Shown piece by piece: positions 1 through 8,750 of a DNA stretch of 64,000 nucleotides. The notes beneath the pieces are model-generated. The model saw only the letters and a list, made by a program, of their open reading frames with translations, searched no databases and was not told where the DNA came from. The number at the start of each line of letters is the position of its first letter. The first letter of the stretch is position 1. The DNA comes from Agromyces archimandritae (GTDB lineage Bacteria > Actinomycetota > Actinomycetes > Actinomycetales > Microbacteriaceae): NCBI RefSeq assembly GCF_018024495.1, contig NZ_CP071696.1, positions 1,116,001 to 1,180,000 of the forward strand, given 5' to 3'. A program made the position numbers and the translations under genes.

Positions 1-8
1 GGAACGTC

Positions 9-791
9 ATGACCCGCAGCTATCTCGTCACCGGAGCCGCAAGCGGCATCGGCCGCGCGACCCGCGATCTGCTGCTCGAACGCGGCCACCGCGTGATCGG
101 CGTCGACCTGCGCAACGCCGACATCGAAGTCGACCTGACGACCGCATCCGGCCGCGACGACGTCATCGGCCGGGCCACGGAGCTCTCCGGCGGTGTGCTC
201 GACGGCGTCGTCGCCGTCGCCGGGCTGTCGGCGCCCATCGCCGCGACGGTCGCCGTCAACTACTACGGCGCCGTCGCCACCCTCGAGGGGCTGCGGCCGC
301 TGCTGGCGAAATCGGATGCGCCGCGGGCGGCCACGGTCGCCTCGATGACCTCGATCGGCCCGTTCGACGAACGCCTGCTGAACGCGATCGAGTCGGGCAC
401 CGAGGCCGAGGCGCTCGGCCGCGGCAAGGAGCTCGAGGACTCCGGGCCCGAGATCGGCTACCTGAACTATCCGACCTCCAAGCGCGCCCTGGCCCGCTGG
501 CTCCGCCGGCAGGCGCCCACCGAGGCGTGGGCCGGCGCGGGCATCCCGCTGAACGCGATCGCGCCGGGCATCGTGCTGACGCCCATGACCGAGCCGCTCA
601 TGGCGACCCCGGAAGGCCGCGAGCAGGTGCTGCAGTCGGTGCCGATGCCGCTGAACGGCCCCATGGGGCCCGCCGCGCCGGCCGAGCTGCTGGTCTGGCT
701 CACGAGCGAGGTCAACACGCACGTGACCGGGCAGGTCGTCTTCATCGACGGCGGCTTCGACGCGGTCACGCGCGGCGACTCGACCTGGTGA
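9..791 (+). CDS. SDR family NAD(P)-dependent oxidoreductase
   Basis: Short-chain dehydrogenase of 260 residues, the usual length of the family. The Rossmann glycine motif TGAASGIG lies at residues 8-15 and the catalytic Tyr/Lys pair is in YPTSK at about 154-158; a Ser-rich strand near 113 supplies the third catalytic residue. The C-terminal part (VTGQVVFIDGG) is the typical SDR end. The sequence resembles 3-alpha-hydroxysteroid dehydrogenase-like SDRs, because the region between the cofactor strands is short, but the substrate cannot be told. The first ATG in the window is the start; only eight bases precede it, so its upstream context is unseen. An EamA exporter follows 32 bp later on the same strand. 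Confidence 0.9.
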   Translation: MTRSYLVTGAASGIGRATRDLLLERGHRVIGVDLRNADIEVDLTTASGRDDVIGRATELSGGVLDGVVAVAGLSAPIAATVAVNYYGAVATLEGLRPLLAKSDAPRAATVASMTSIGPFDERLLNAIESGTEAEALGRGKELEDSGPEIGYLNYPTSKRALARWLRRQAPTEAWAGAGIPLNAIAPGIVLTPMTEPLMATPEGREQVLQSVPMPLNGPMGPAAPAELLVWLTSEVNTHVTGQVVFIDGGFDAVTRGDSTW

Positions 792-823
792 GACGGCGGC
801 GCACGGCGTGGAACAATGACGCC

Positions 824-1858
824 GTGCGCCCCATCGTCTTCGTCCTGCTCGCCGCCGTCTGCTTCGGCACGACCGGCACCGCACAGGCTCTCGGTCCGGC
901 GGCCGACCCGCTCTCGGTCGGTGCGGCGCGCGTGCTCATCGGCGGGGCGGCGCTCGCGACGATCGCCGGGGTGCTGCGGTTCCGGCGGCGGCGTTCGGCC
1001 GGCCGGGCGCTCGGCGCGGCATCCACCCGACCCGGCTCCCCCGGCCTCCTCGGCCGGACGCCCGCATGGCTGCTCGTCGGCATCGGCGCGGCCGGCGTGT
1101 TCGCCTACCAGCCCGCATTCTTCGCCGGAACCGCCGCGAACGGCGTCGCCGTCGGCACCGTCGTCGCCCTCGGCTCGGCGCCCGTCATCACCGGAGCCCT
1201 CGACTGGGCCGTCACCGGCCGCCGCCCCGGCGGGCTCTGGCTCCTGGCGACCGCCATCGCCACCGCGGGCATCGCGATGCTCGCCTTCGCCGGCGACGGC
1301 AACGGGGCCGCCGCCGATCCGGCCGGCCTCGCGGCATCCATCGGCGGCGGCGCCTCGTACGCCGTCTACACCGTGACCAGCAAGGGGCTCCTCGAACGCG
1401 GCTGGAGCCCGGCCGGCACGATGGGCGCCGTCTTCGGCCTGGCCGCGCTCGCCTCGCTTCCCGTGCTGCTCGGCGGCGATACCGCCTGGCTCGCCCGGCC
1501 AGGCGGGCTCGCGATGGCCCTCTGGCTCGGCCTCGTGACGACGACCCTCGCCTACCTGCTCTACGCCGCCGGGCTGCGCTCGCTCCGCCCGCCCGTCGTG
1601 TCGACGCTCGTGCTCGCCGAACCGCTGACGGCGAGCCTGCTCGGCCTCCTGCTCCTGCACGAGACGCTCGTGCCCGGCGCCTGGGCGGGGATCGGGATGC
1701 TCGCCGCCGGCCTCGCCGTGCTCGCGATATCGGCGACCCTCGGTTCGCGGGGTGCACGCCCCGCGACGCCCCGAGTGGATGCCGCGAGCGCCGCATCCAC
1801 CGCAGACACCCGTGCCGCTCGCTATGCTGAGGCCGACGAGGCGAGGGAGCGGCCATGA
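824..1858 (+). CDS. EamA/DMT family transporter
   Basis: Integral membrane exporter of the drug/metabolite transporter superfamily, about 344 residues with roughly ten hydrophobic segments forming two EamA repeats. The open frame extends further upstream, but that part is arginine-rich shadow sequence of the SDR gene. The GTG at 824 begins directly with a hydrophobic segment (RPIVFVLLAAVCFG) and is chosen as start. A Gly/Ala/Arg-rich cytoplasmic loop around residues 50-80 and a tail with VDAASAAST carry the GGATGCC/GCATCC motif common in this genome. The stop overlaps the next ATG by four bases, so the two are probably cotranslated. Substrate unknown. Confidence 0.85.
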   Translation: MRPIVFVLLAAVCFGTTGTAQALGPAADPLSVGAARVLIGGAALATIAGVLRFRRRRSAGRALGAASTRPGSPGLLGRTPAWLLVGIGAAGVFAYQPAFFAGTAANGVAVGTVVALGSAPVITGALDWAVTGRRPGGLWLLATAIATAGIAMLAFAGDGNGAAADPAGLAASIGGGASYAVYTVTSKGLLERGWSPAGTMGAVFGLAALASLPVLLGGDTAWLARPGGLAMALWLGLVTTTLAYLLYAAGLRSLRPPVVSTLVLAEPLTASLLGLLLLHETLVPGAWAGIGMLAAGLAVLAISATLGSRGARPATPRVDAASAASTADTRAARYAEADEARERP

Positions 1859-2130
1859 CGGACGACATCGGTCGGCAGAGTACGCCCGGTTCGCCGCCGA
1901 ACCGGTTCCTGGAATGGCTGAAACAGCGCTGGGTCGCGATCCTGCTGATCGTGCTCGCCGTCGTGTTCATCATCCAGAACGGCATCGCCTGGCAGACGAC
2001 GACGATGTCGCTGTTGTGGATCACCGTGACCGTGCCGCTGTGGCTCGTCGCCCTCATCGTCTTCGCCGCCGGCTGCGCGGTCGGCTACGTCTTCGCCAAA
2101 CGGCGCGCCGCCCGCCGCGAGCAACGCTGA
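1855..2130 (+). CDS. LapA-domain (DUF1049-like) small membrane protein
   Basis: A 91-residue protein with two transmembrane segments (about 25-45 and 55-80), a short polar N terminus and a basic tail (AKRRAARREQR). The pattern FIIQN in the first helix and the Gly/Ala/Cys-rich second helix fit the LapA/DUF1049 family of small envelope proteins. It overlaps the stop of the EamA gene by four bases, which implies translational coupling. Its role in actinobacteria, which lack lipopolysaccharide, is not known. Confidence 0.8.
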   Translation: MTDDIGRQSTPGSPPNRFLEWLKQRWVAILLIVLAVVFIIQNGIAWQTTTMSLLWITVTVPLWLVALIVFAAGCAVGYVFAKRRAARREQR

Positions 2131-2156
2131 GGCCGGGGCGCCCGGGCATCCACCGG

Positions 2157-3047
2157 CTACAGGCCGCCGGCCGGCACCGAGAAGGTATCGCACGCCGCCG
2201 CACCCCGCTCGTAGCCGGCGGTGAACCAGCGCTGACGCTGCTCGCTCGTGCCGTGCGTGAAGGTGTGCGGGGAGACCTCGCCCTGCGCGGCCTGCTGGAT
2301 GCGGTCGTCGCCGACCGCGGCGGCCGCGCTCAGGGCATCCGCCACCTGCGCCTCGGTGACCGGCTCGAGCAGCGGCGTGCCGCCCACCTCGCGCGGGTCG
2401 GATGCGTCGCCCGCCCACGCGCCGGCGAAGCAGTCGGCCTGCAGCTCCGTGCGCACCGCGTTCGAATCGGCGCCGGTCAGCCCGTCGCGAGTCGCGTCGA
2501 GGATGCCGGCGAGGTTCTGGACGTGATGGCCCCACTCGTGCGCGACGACGTACATCTCCGCGAGCGGCCCGCCGCTCGACCCGAAGCGGGTGCGGAGTTC
2601 CCCGAAGAAATCGACGTCCATGTAGATCGTCTCGTCGGGCGGGCAGTAGAACGGGCCCGTCGCCGCGCTCGCCGCCCCGCACCCCGTCGAGACCTGATCC
2701 TCGAACAGCACGACGTTCTGCGGCGAGGCGTAGGCGATGCCGACCTCGGGGGCCGCGGCCGCCCAGTACTGGTCGAGGGAGGCCGCCGCGCCCTTCATCC
2801 GGCACTCGACGCTCGCATTCGCGTCGGCGCCGGTGCGGCACTCCTCCAGGGCGATCTCCTCGCCGCCCGTCGCCCCGCCGCCGGCCTGGCCTCCGCCGAC
2901 GAAGGCGCTGAGATCCACCCCGAACAGCTGCGAGAGCAGGAAGATCACGACGACGCCGATGCCGCCGCCGGCCGCCGTGATTCCGGCCGTGCGGCCGCGC
3001 CTGGAGACCCGCCCCCGGCTGATGTCGGCGTTCGGATCGAACGTCAT
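2157..3047 (-). CDS. Neutral zinc metallopeptidase (YpfJ/KPN_02809 type)
   Basis: Membrane-anchored putative zinc peptidase of about 296 residues. It has a short Arg-rich cytoplasmic N terminus, one transmembrane helix near residues 30-48, then an extracytoplasmic domain containing HEWGHH (HExxH-type zinc site) and, about 35 residues later, ELQADCFAG, the downstream Glu/Asp-containing motif of this family. The ATG at 3047 is preferred over the in-frame start six codons upstream because family members begin MTFxPxA. Physiological substrate unknown. The gene converges with the LapA-like gene, with only 26 bp between their stops. Confidence 0.88.
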   Translation of the reverse strand: MTFDPNADISRGRVSRRGRTAGITAAGGGIGVVVIFLLSQLFGVDLSAFVGGGQAGGGATGGEEIALEECRTGADANASVECRMKGAAASLDQYWAAAAPEVGIAYASPQNVVLFEDQVSTGCGAASAATGPFYCPPDETIYMDVDFFGELRTRFGSSGGPLAEMYVVAHEWGHHVQNLAGILDATRDGLTGADSNAVRTELQADCFAGAWAGDASDPREVGGTPLLEPVTEAQVADALSAAAAVGDDRIQQAAQGEVSPHTFTHGTSEQRQRWFTAGYERGAAACDTFSVPAGGL

Positions 3048-3077
3048 GGCCGGCCGCCTCAGCACCCCCGGGCCGCG

Positions 3078-3275
3078 TCAGCGATCGTCGTCATCACGGT
3101 CGTCATCGTCATCGTCATCTTCGTCTTCGTCGTCTTCGTCGTCTTCGTCGGGGTCGAGGTCGTCCTCGCGCTCGCCTTCGTCGTCGTCATCCGGGTCGAC
3201 GTCGTCCTCGCGCTCCTCCTCGTCCGCCTCCTCGTCCGCGTCCTCGTCAACGTCCTCGTCCGCATCCTCGTCCGC
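3078..3275 (-). repeat. Asp/Glu codon repeat (acidic tail)
   Basis: About 200 bp of degenerate GAY/GAR triplets; on the + strand this reads as runs of GTC, ATC and TTC. It encodes the acidic tail of the proline iminopeptidase. It looks like triplet expansion that has since diverged. Confidence 0.85.
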
Positions 3276-4244
3276 CATCGCCGCTCCCTCGCCCGCGAAG
3301 CGGTCCGTCGCCGCGATCAGCGCAGCCAGGATGCCCGGCTCGTCGTACGCATGCCCCGCATCGGCGATGACCTCGAACCGCGCCTCGGGCCAGGCCAGGT
3401 GCAGATCCCAGGCCGTCATCATCGGCGTGCACATGTCGTAGCGGCCCTGCACGATGACCGCGGGGATGTGGCGGATGCGATCCACATCGCGGATCAGCTG
3501 CCCCTCCTCCCACCACCCGCCGTGGCGGAAGTAGTGGTTCTCGATGCGCGCGAACGCCGTCGCATACTCAGGCGCCGTGAAGCGGGCGACCGTCTCGATC
3601 TGCGGCAGCAGGGTGATCGTCGACGACTCCCATCTGGCCCACGCGATCGCCGCACCCTGGTGCACCGAAGGGTCGGGGTCGGTCAGCAGCCGCGCGTACG
3701 CGTCGATGAGATGGGCGCGATCCACCGGCGGCACCGGCGCCAGGAAGTCCTCCCACAGGTCCGGGTACACCGCCGACGCCCCGCCCTCGTAGAACCAGTC
3801 GAGCTCCTCGCGCCGCAGCGTGAAGATGCCGCGCAGCACGAGCTCGGTCACCCGCTCCGGATGCGTCTCGGCATAGGCGAGCGCGAGCGAGCTGCCCCAC
3901 GACCCGCCGAAGACCTGCCAGCGGTCGATGCTGAGATGCTCGCGCAACCGCTCCATGTCGGCCACGAGATGCCACGTCGTGTTCGTCGACAGATCCGCGC
4001 CCGGCTCGCTCGCATGCGGAATGCTGAGGCCGCAGCCGCGCTGGTCGAAGAGGACGATCCGGTAGCGTTCCGGATCGAACAGGCGCCGGTGCGCAGGCGC
4101 TGTGCCCGCCCCCGGGCCGCCGTGCAGGAAGACGACCGGCTTGCCGTCGCGGTTGCCGGACACTTCCCAATAGATGTGCTGTCCGTCCCCCACGTCGAGC
4201 ATGCCGGTCTCGAGAGGCTCGATCTCCGGATACATGTCTCGCAT
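3078..4244 (-). CDS. pip: Proline iminopeptidase with long acidic C-terminal tail
   Basis: Alpha/beta-hydrolase that removes N-terminal proline from peptides in the cytoplasm. The family motif HGGPG (41-45) forms the oxyanion hole. The nucleophile is Ser115 in GGSWGSS, with Asp270 (GRYDMCTP) and His298 (DAGHAYDEPG) completing the triad. The enzyme proper ends near residue 322, the usual length. From about 324 to 388 there is an almost pure Asp/Glu tail of about 65 residues, encoded at 3078-3275 by GAC/GAT/GAG triplets. I have not seen such a tail described in this family. The frame stays open to a normal stop, so the tail is part of the predicted protein. Confidence 0.9.
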   Translation of the reverse strand: MRDMYPEIEPLETGMLDVGDGQHIYWEVSGNRDGKPVVFLHGGPGAGTAPAHRRLFDPERYRIVLFDQRGCGLSIPHASEPGADLSTNTTWHLVADMERLREHLSIDRWQVFGGSWGSSLALAYAETHPERVTELVLRGIFTLRREELDWFYEGGASAVYPDLWEDFLAPVPPVDRAHLIDAYARLLTDPDPSVHQGAAIAWARWESSTITLLPQIETVARFTAPEYATAFARIENHYFRHGGWWEEGQLIRDVDRIRHIPAVIVQGRYDMCTPMMTAWDLHLAWPEARFEVIADAGHAYDEPGILAALIAATDRFAGEGAAMADEDADEDVDEDADEEADEEEREDDVDPDDDDEGEREDDLDPDEDDEDDEDEDDDDDDDRDDDDR

Positions 4245-4387
4245 AGGCTCACGCTACCGAGCGGGGTGGATGCGGGGAAGAGCCGCGCCGCCGGGGCCGC
4301 GCCGTTCCGCGGGCACCGCCGTCGGGGCTGCGGCGTTCCGCGACCCCGGTGCCGTGCGCGGTTCCCCGCCAGGGCCGCCCGGCGTAG

Positions 4388-5401
<1,014 letters not shown>

Positions 5402-5502
5402 GTCCGCGAGTGGATGCCGCGGAGCACTGAGCCCGGCCCCGCACTCCGCGGCGCAGGCCGCGCCCGGCGACCCGCCCGGGATGCGGCACGTAGGCTTGTG
5501 GC

Positions 5503-5682
5503 ATGGCATCTTCGCAGCCCGACCCGGCGGCGCGCCGCCGTCAGATCATCGCCGGCGTCGTCGTGGGCGCGATCGTCGGCGTCGTCATCAGCCTCGTCAC
5601 CCAGTTCTGGCTCTGGCTGCCCGCCGGCCTCGCCGTCGGCCTCGCGGCCGGCGCCATCATGAAGCCGCCCGCCCAGGACTGA
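5503..5682 (+). CDS. Small two-helix membrane protein, hypothetical
   Basis: A 59-residue open frame starting at an ATG. Residues 1-13 are polar and end in RRR; two hydrophobic stretches follow, at about 14-33 and 37-53, the second rich in Gly and Ala. It ends KPPAQD. It resembles small actinobacterial membrane proteins next to mdh, but I do not recognise a named family. It reads in a plausible reading frame with GC-rich third positions. Confidence 0.6.
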   Translation: MASSQPDPAARRRQIIAGVVVGAIVGVVISLVTQFWLWLPAGLAVGLAAGAIMKPPAQD

Positions 5683-5690
5683 GCGCGCCG

Positions 5691-5776
5691 GGGCATCCGC
5701 ACCCCGCCACGTCGCGGCGACCCAGGGCATCCGCACCCCGCCGGTCGCGGCGACCCCCGGCATCCGCACCCCGCGG
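5691..5776. repeat. 33-34 bp tandem repeat, three units
   Basis: Three imperfect units begin at 5691, 5725 and about 5758. Each starts with GGCATCCGCACCCCGC and continues into a GTCGCGGCGACCC segment in the first two. It lies between the small membrane gene and the acyl-CoA oxidase terminator. No coding potential is evident. Confidence 0.75.
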
Positions 5777-5793
5777 CACCCGCCGCACGACGA

Positions 5794-5824
5794 AGCGGCC
5801 CGCCCCCTGAGAGAGCGGGCCGCT
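5794..5824 (-). terminator. Hairpin terminator of acyl-CoA oxidase gene
   Basis: Perfect 10-bp stem AGCGGCCCGC / GCGGGCCGCT with an 11-base loop, 11 bp past the stop of the minus-strand gene. No U-run follows, as is common for GC-rich actinobacterial terminators. Confidence 0.7.
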
Positions 5825-5834
5825 GTCTCGAGCG

Positions 5835-7931
5835 TTACTTCTTCTTGGCCTTCTTGACGAGGGTCTTCTCGTCGATCGGGGCGGTGCCGTTCGCACGCTG
5901 CTCGGCGTAGTAGGCGCGCGCCTCGTCCTGGCGCTCCTGCTCGGCGCCCGAGGAGATCTTCGCCCGCAGGTGCTCCGGCGAGTAGCCGAACGCGTCGACC
6001 AGGTCGAGGGAGTACGGGCGCAGGCGCTCCAGCAGACGGTTGATGTACGCCGTCACGGACTGCGCGCGCTGCGCCGAGAGGCGGCCGTTGATGAGGTACC
6101 AGGCGGCGTGCTTCTCGATGAGGCCGAGGCCGAAGAGGTCGCGGAGCCACGTGAGCACCTGCTTGGTGCCGGCATCCTTCGTCTCTGCGAGGCCGCGCGT
6201 GAACGCCTCCCACTGCAGGAGCTCGCCGTGGGCGCGGGCGGCCTCGATGAGCTCGTCCTGGTTGCGGTTGAACGCGGCGGCCGCAGCGGCCGGCGACATC
6301 TTGTTCGTGTTGCGCAGGCGACCGGCGATGCCGGCGATCATCGTCTCGACCCGGTCGGTGAGCAGCTCCCGCTGCATCTCGGGGTCGCGCAGCTCCTTGA
6401 CGGAACGGCCGGTCGAGCCGAAGTCCGAGACCGACTGGCCGAGGCGGCGCAGGCCCGAGCCGTGGTAGGCCTTCTCGGCGGTCTGGGCGATGACCATGCG
6501 GGCGAGCGCCCCGGCATCCGCCTTCGCGAACTTCTTCGAGTAGTCGGTCAGCAGGCGCTTGGCGACCAGCTGCAGGAGCACGTTGTTGTCGCCCTCGAAG
6601 GTCACATAGATGTCGAGGTCCTGACGGAGGCCGACGATGCGGTTCTCGGCGAGGAAGCCGGCGCCGCCCGTGGCCTCGCGGGCCTCCTGCAGCGTCTCGA
6701 GCGCGTGCCACGTCGACAGCGGCTTCAGGGCCGCGGCGACCGTCTCGAGGTCCTGCCGGTCGGCGTCCGTGTCGGCCTTGCCGCTGAAGACGGCATCGAA
6801 CTTCTGCAGGAACTCGTCGTGCGCGAAGGTCTGCGCATACGTCGTCGCGAGCTTCGGCAGCAGGCGGCGCTGGTGGCGCTGGTAGTCGAGCAGCACCTCT
6901 TCGTCGGTCTCGCTCGCGGCATTGAACTGGCGGCGCTGCGTCGCATACGTGATCGCGATCGTGAGGGCCATCGCCGACGCGGCGGTGGATGCGCCGTCGA
7001 GCGAGACGCGACCCTGCACGAGCGTGCCGAGCATCGTGAAGAAGCGGCGGCCGGGGCTCGCGATGGGGCTCGAATACGTGCCGTCGGGGGCGACGTCGCC
7101 GTAACGGTTCAGGAGGTTCTCGCGCGGGATGCGGACGCCCGTGAAGTGCAGGCGACCGTTGTCGATGCCGTTCAGTCCGCCCTTCAGCCCGTCGTCCTCG
7201 CCGCCGACGCCCTTCTTGAAGTTGCCGTTCGCGGTACGGATCGGCACGAAGAAGCAGTGCACGCCGTGGTTGACGCCCTTCGTGATGAGCTGGGCGAACA
7301 CGGTCGCGGCCTGCCCGTGCAGGGCGGCGTTGCCGAGGTAGTCCTTCCACGCCCCGCGGAACGGGGTGTCGATGACGAACTCCTGCGTCTCCTCGTCGTA
7401 GGTCGCGGTCGTGCCGATCGCGGCGACGTCGGAGCCGTGACCGGTCTCGGTCATCGCGAACGCGCCCGGCAGCTTCAGGCTCATGATGTCGGGCAGCCAC
7501 TTCTTATGGTGCTTCTCGGTGCCGAGGTGCAGCACCGCGGCCCCGAACAGGCCCCACTGCACGCCCGCCTTGATCTGCAGGCTCGGGTCGGCGATGACGA
7601 GCTCTTCGAACTGGGCGATGTTGCCGCCGTGGTCGTCTTCGCCGCCGAGCTCCTTCGGGTAGGCGCGGCTGATGGCGCCCATGTCGACGAGGATCTGCAG
7701 CTGGGCGAGCACGCGCTCGCGGTGCTCCTCCATGCTCTGGCCCTCGATGCGCTGCAGTTCGGGCATCGCGGCCCGCTCGCGTGAGGCGAGGCGGATGTCG
7801 GCCCACGTGCCGAGCAGCTGCCGGCCGAGCGCCTCGACGTCGACCTTCGGGCCGGGCCGGGAGCCCTTCGCCGGGGTCGTGGATGCCGTGGCGCCCTGGG
7901 CGCCGGTGGGACGTGAGGCCGTGTCAACCAT
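5835..7931 (-). CDS. Acyl-CoA oxidase/dehydrogenase family flavoenzyme
   Basis: Large (698 residues) acyl-CoA oxidase-like protein for the first, flavin-dependent step of fatty-acid beta-oxidation. The FAD-binding middle-domain motif FAMTETGHGSD is present near residue 158. A helical domain with RRQF and the two C-terminal ACOX domains follow. The C-terminal conserved block (GGAGFLAENRIVGLRQD, then TFEGDNNVLLQLVAKRL) is characteristic of acyl-CoA oxidases, and the length also fits oxidases rather than 380-residue dehydrogenases. Whether electrons go to O2 or a flavoprotein cannot be told from sequence. Start ATG at 7931; an Ala/Thr-rich N-terminal leader of about 30 residues is probably disordered. 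Confidence 0.88.
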   Translation of the reverse strand: MVDTASRPTGAQGATASTTPAKGSRPGPKVDVEALGRQLLGTWADIRLASRERAAMPELQRIEGQSMEEHRERVLAQLQILVDMGAISRAYPKELGGEDDHGGNIAQFEELVIADPSLQIKAGVQWGLFGAAVLHLGTEKHHKKWLPDIMSLKLPGAFAMTETGHGSDVAAIGTTATYDEETQEFVIDTPFRGAWKDYLGNAALHGQAATVFAQLITKGVNHGVHCFFVPIRTANGNFKKGVGGEDDGLKGGLNGIDNGRLHFTGVRIPRENLLNRYGDVAPDGTYSSPIASPGRRFFTMLGTLVQGRVSLDGASTAASAMALTIAITYATQRRQFNAASETDEEVLLDYQRHQRRLLPKLATTYAQTFAHDEFLQKFDAVFSGKADTDADRQDLETVAAALKPLSTWHALETLQEAREATGGAGFLAENRIVGLRQDLDIYVTFEGDNNVLLQLVAKRLLTDYSKKFAKADAGALARMVIAQTAEKAYHGSGLRRLGQSVSDFGSTGRSVKELRDPEMQRELLTDRVETMIAGIAGRLRNTNKMSPAAAAAAFNRNQDELIEAARAHGELLQWEAFTRGLAETKDAGTKQVLTWLRDLFGLGLIEKHAAWYLINGRLSAQRAQSVTAYINRLLERLRPYSLDLVDAFGYSPEHLRAKISSGAEQERQDEARAYYAEQRANGTAPIDEKTLVKKAKKK

Positions 7932-8158
7932 CGTCGGTGTCTGCCCTTCGTTGAGATCTGGAGGAGGTCATTCCACGCTATGCCCGGTGTTTCGGAGGCG
8001 GTAGCGAACGGTGCGGCGGCGACAAACGGGCGGCGGAACGCCTCGCACAGCGTTGAGGATCCGCACAAGTCGAGGCCGCCGCGCTGTCATGTCATCGACA
8101 AGGCGGGTGGATGCCGAGGCGCCCTGTCGCCGAGCCCGCGTCTGCGTCTGCGTCTGCG

Positions 8159-8602
8159 TCACCGCAGCTTCGGATCGTCCGGCTCGTCGGGGGCGAGCTG
8201 GCGGAACCAGCGGCCGGCATCCCCGACCCAGAGCAGCCCGACGATCGCGATCGCGATGAGGATGCTCACGAGCTCGCTCCACACCGCGTTCGGGTCGATC
8301 GCGAAATGCCACACCGAGATCCCGATCGAGAACAGTTCGAGCACCGTGATCGCGAGCCGGGCGACCGGGTTGCCGGCCAGCAGCCCGAACCCCACGATGA
8401 ACGCGGCGACGCCGAAGAGGATCGACGCGATCGCCAGCGAGACGAGCCCGCCGGTGCCGCCGTATTCCTCGGCGAGCTCGGGCGCACCGAGGAGCGCGAA
8501 GACGAGGATGCCGGCGACGACGTCCATGACGGCGCCGATCCAGACGAGTGCGGCCACGACCGTGACCCCGATCGGCCGCGTCGGCCCGAGTATCCCGCTC
8601 AT
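8159..8602 (-). CDS. Four-helix membrane protein, paralog of 59817-60170
   Basis: A 147-residue integral membrane protein with four predicted helices. The start (ATG at 8602) is placed where the N terminus aligns with the gene at 59817: both begin with RP(I/V)GVT(V/I)VA and a helix containing W-I. The tail is acidic (APDEPDDPKLR). It looks like a small family of actinobacterial membrane proteins of unknown function. A short GTCTGC hexamer repeat (8140-8160) touches its stop codon. Nothing else recognisable lies between it and the acyl-CoA oxidase start (7932-8158). Confidence 0.7.
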   Translation of the reverse strand: MSGILGPTRPIGVTVVAALVWIGAVMDVVAGILVFALLGAPELAEEYGGTGGLVSLAIASILFGVAAFIVGFGLLAGNPVARLAITVLELFSIGISVWHFAIDPNAVWSELVSILIAIAIVGLLWVGDAGRWFRQLAPDEPDDPKLR

Positions 8603-8721
8603 CGATCCCCCCGATCGCCTGCGTTGCTCCCGATCGTATCGCGAGTGGATGCCGCGGGCATCCGATCCGGCAGCGCACCCGCCGCCGCGGCGGTGCTCTG
8701 CGGCGCCCGCCGCGATGGTGG

Positions 8722-8739
8722 GGCGCCGCCTGCGGCGCC
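8722..8739 (-). terminator. Hairpin downstream of recQ
   Basis: Perfect stem GGCGCCGC / GCGGCGCC with a two-base loop, 12 bp past the recQ stop on the minus strand. Confidence 0.55.
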
Positions 8740-8750
8740 GGGGCGGAGCG

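Noticed and set aside
3059..3265. A small Arg/Thr-rich frame near the pip tail
   Set aside because: It is the out-of-frame reading of the Asp/Glu triplet repeat.
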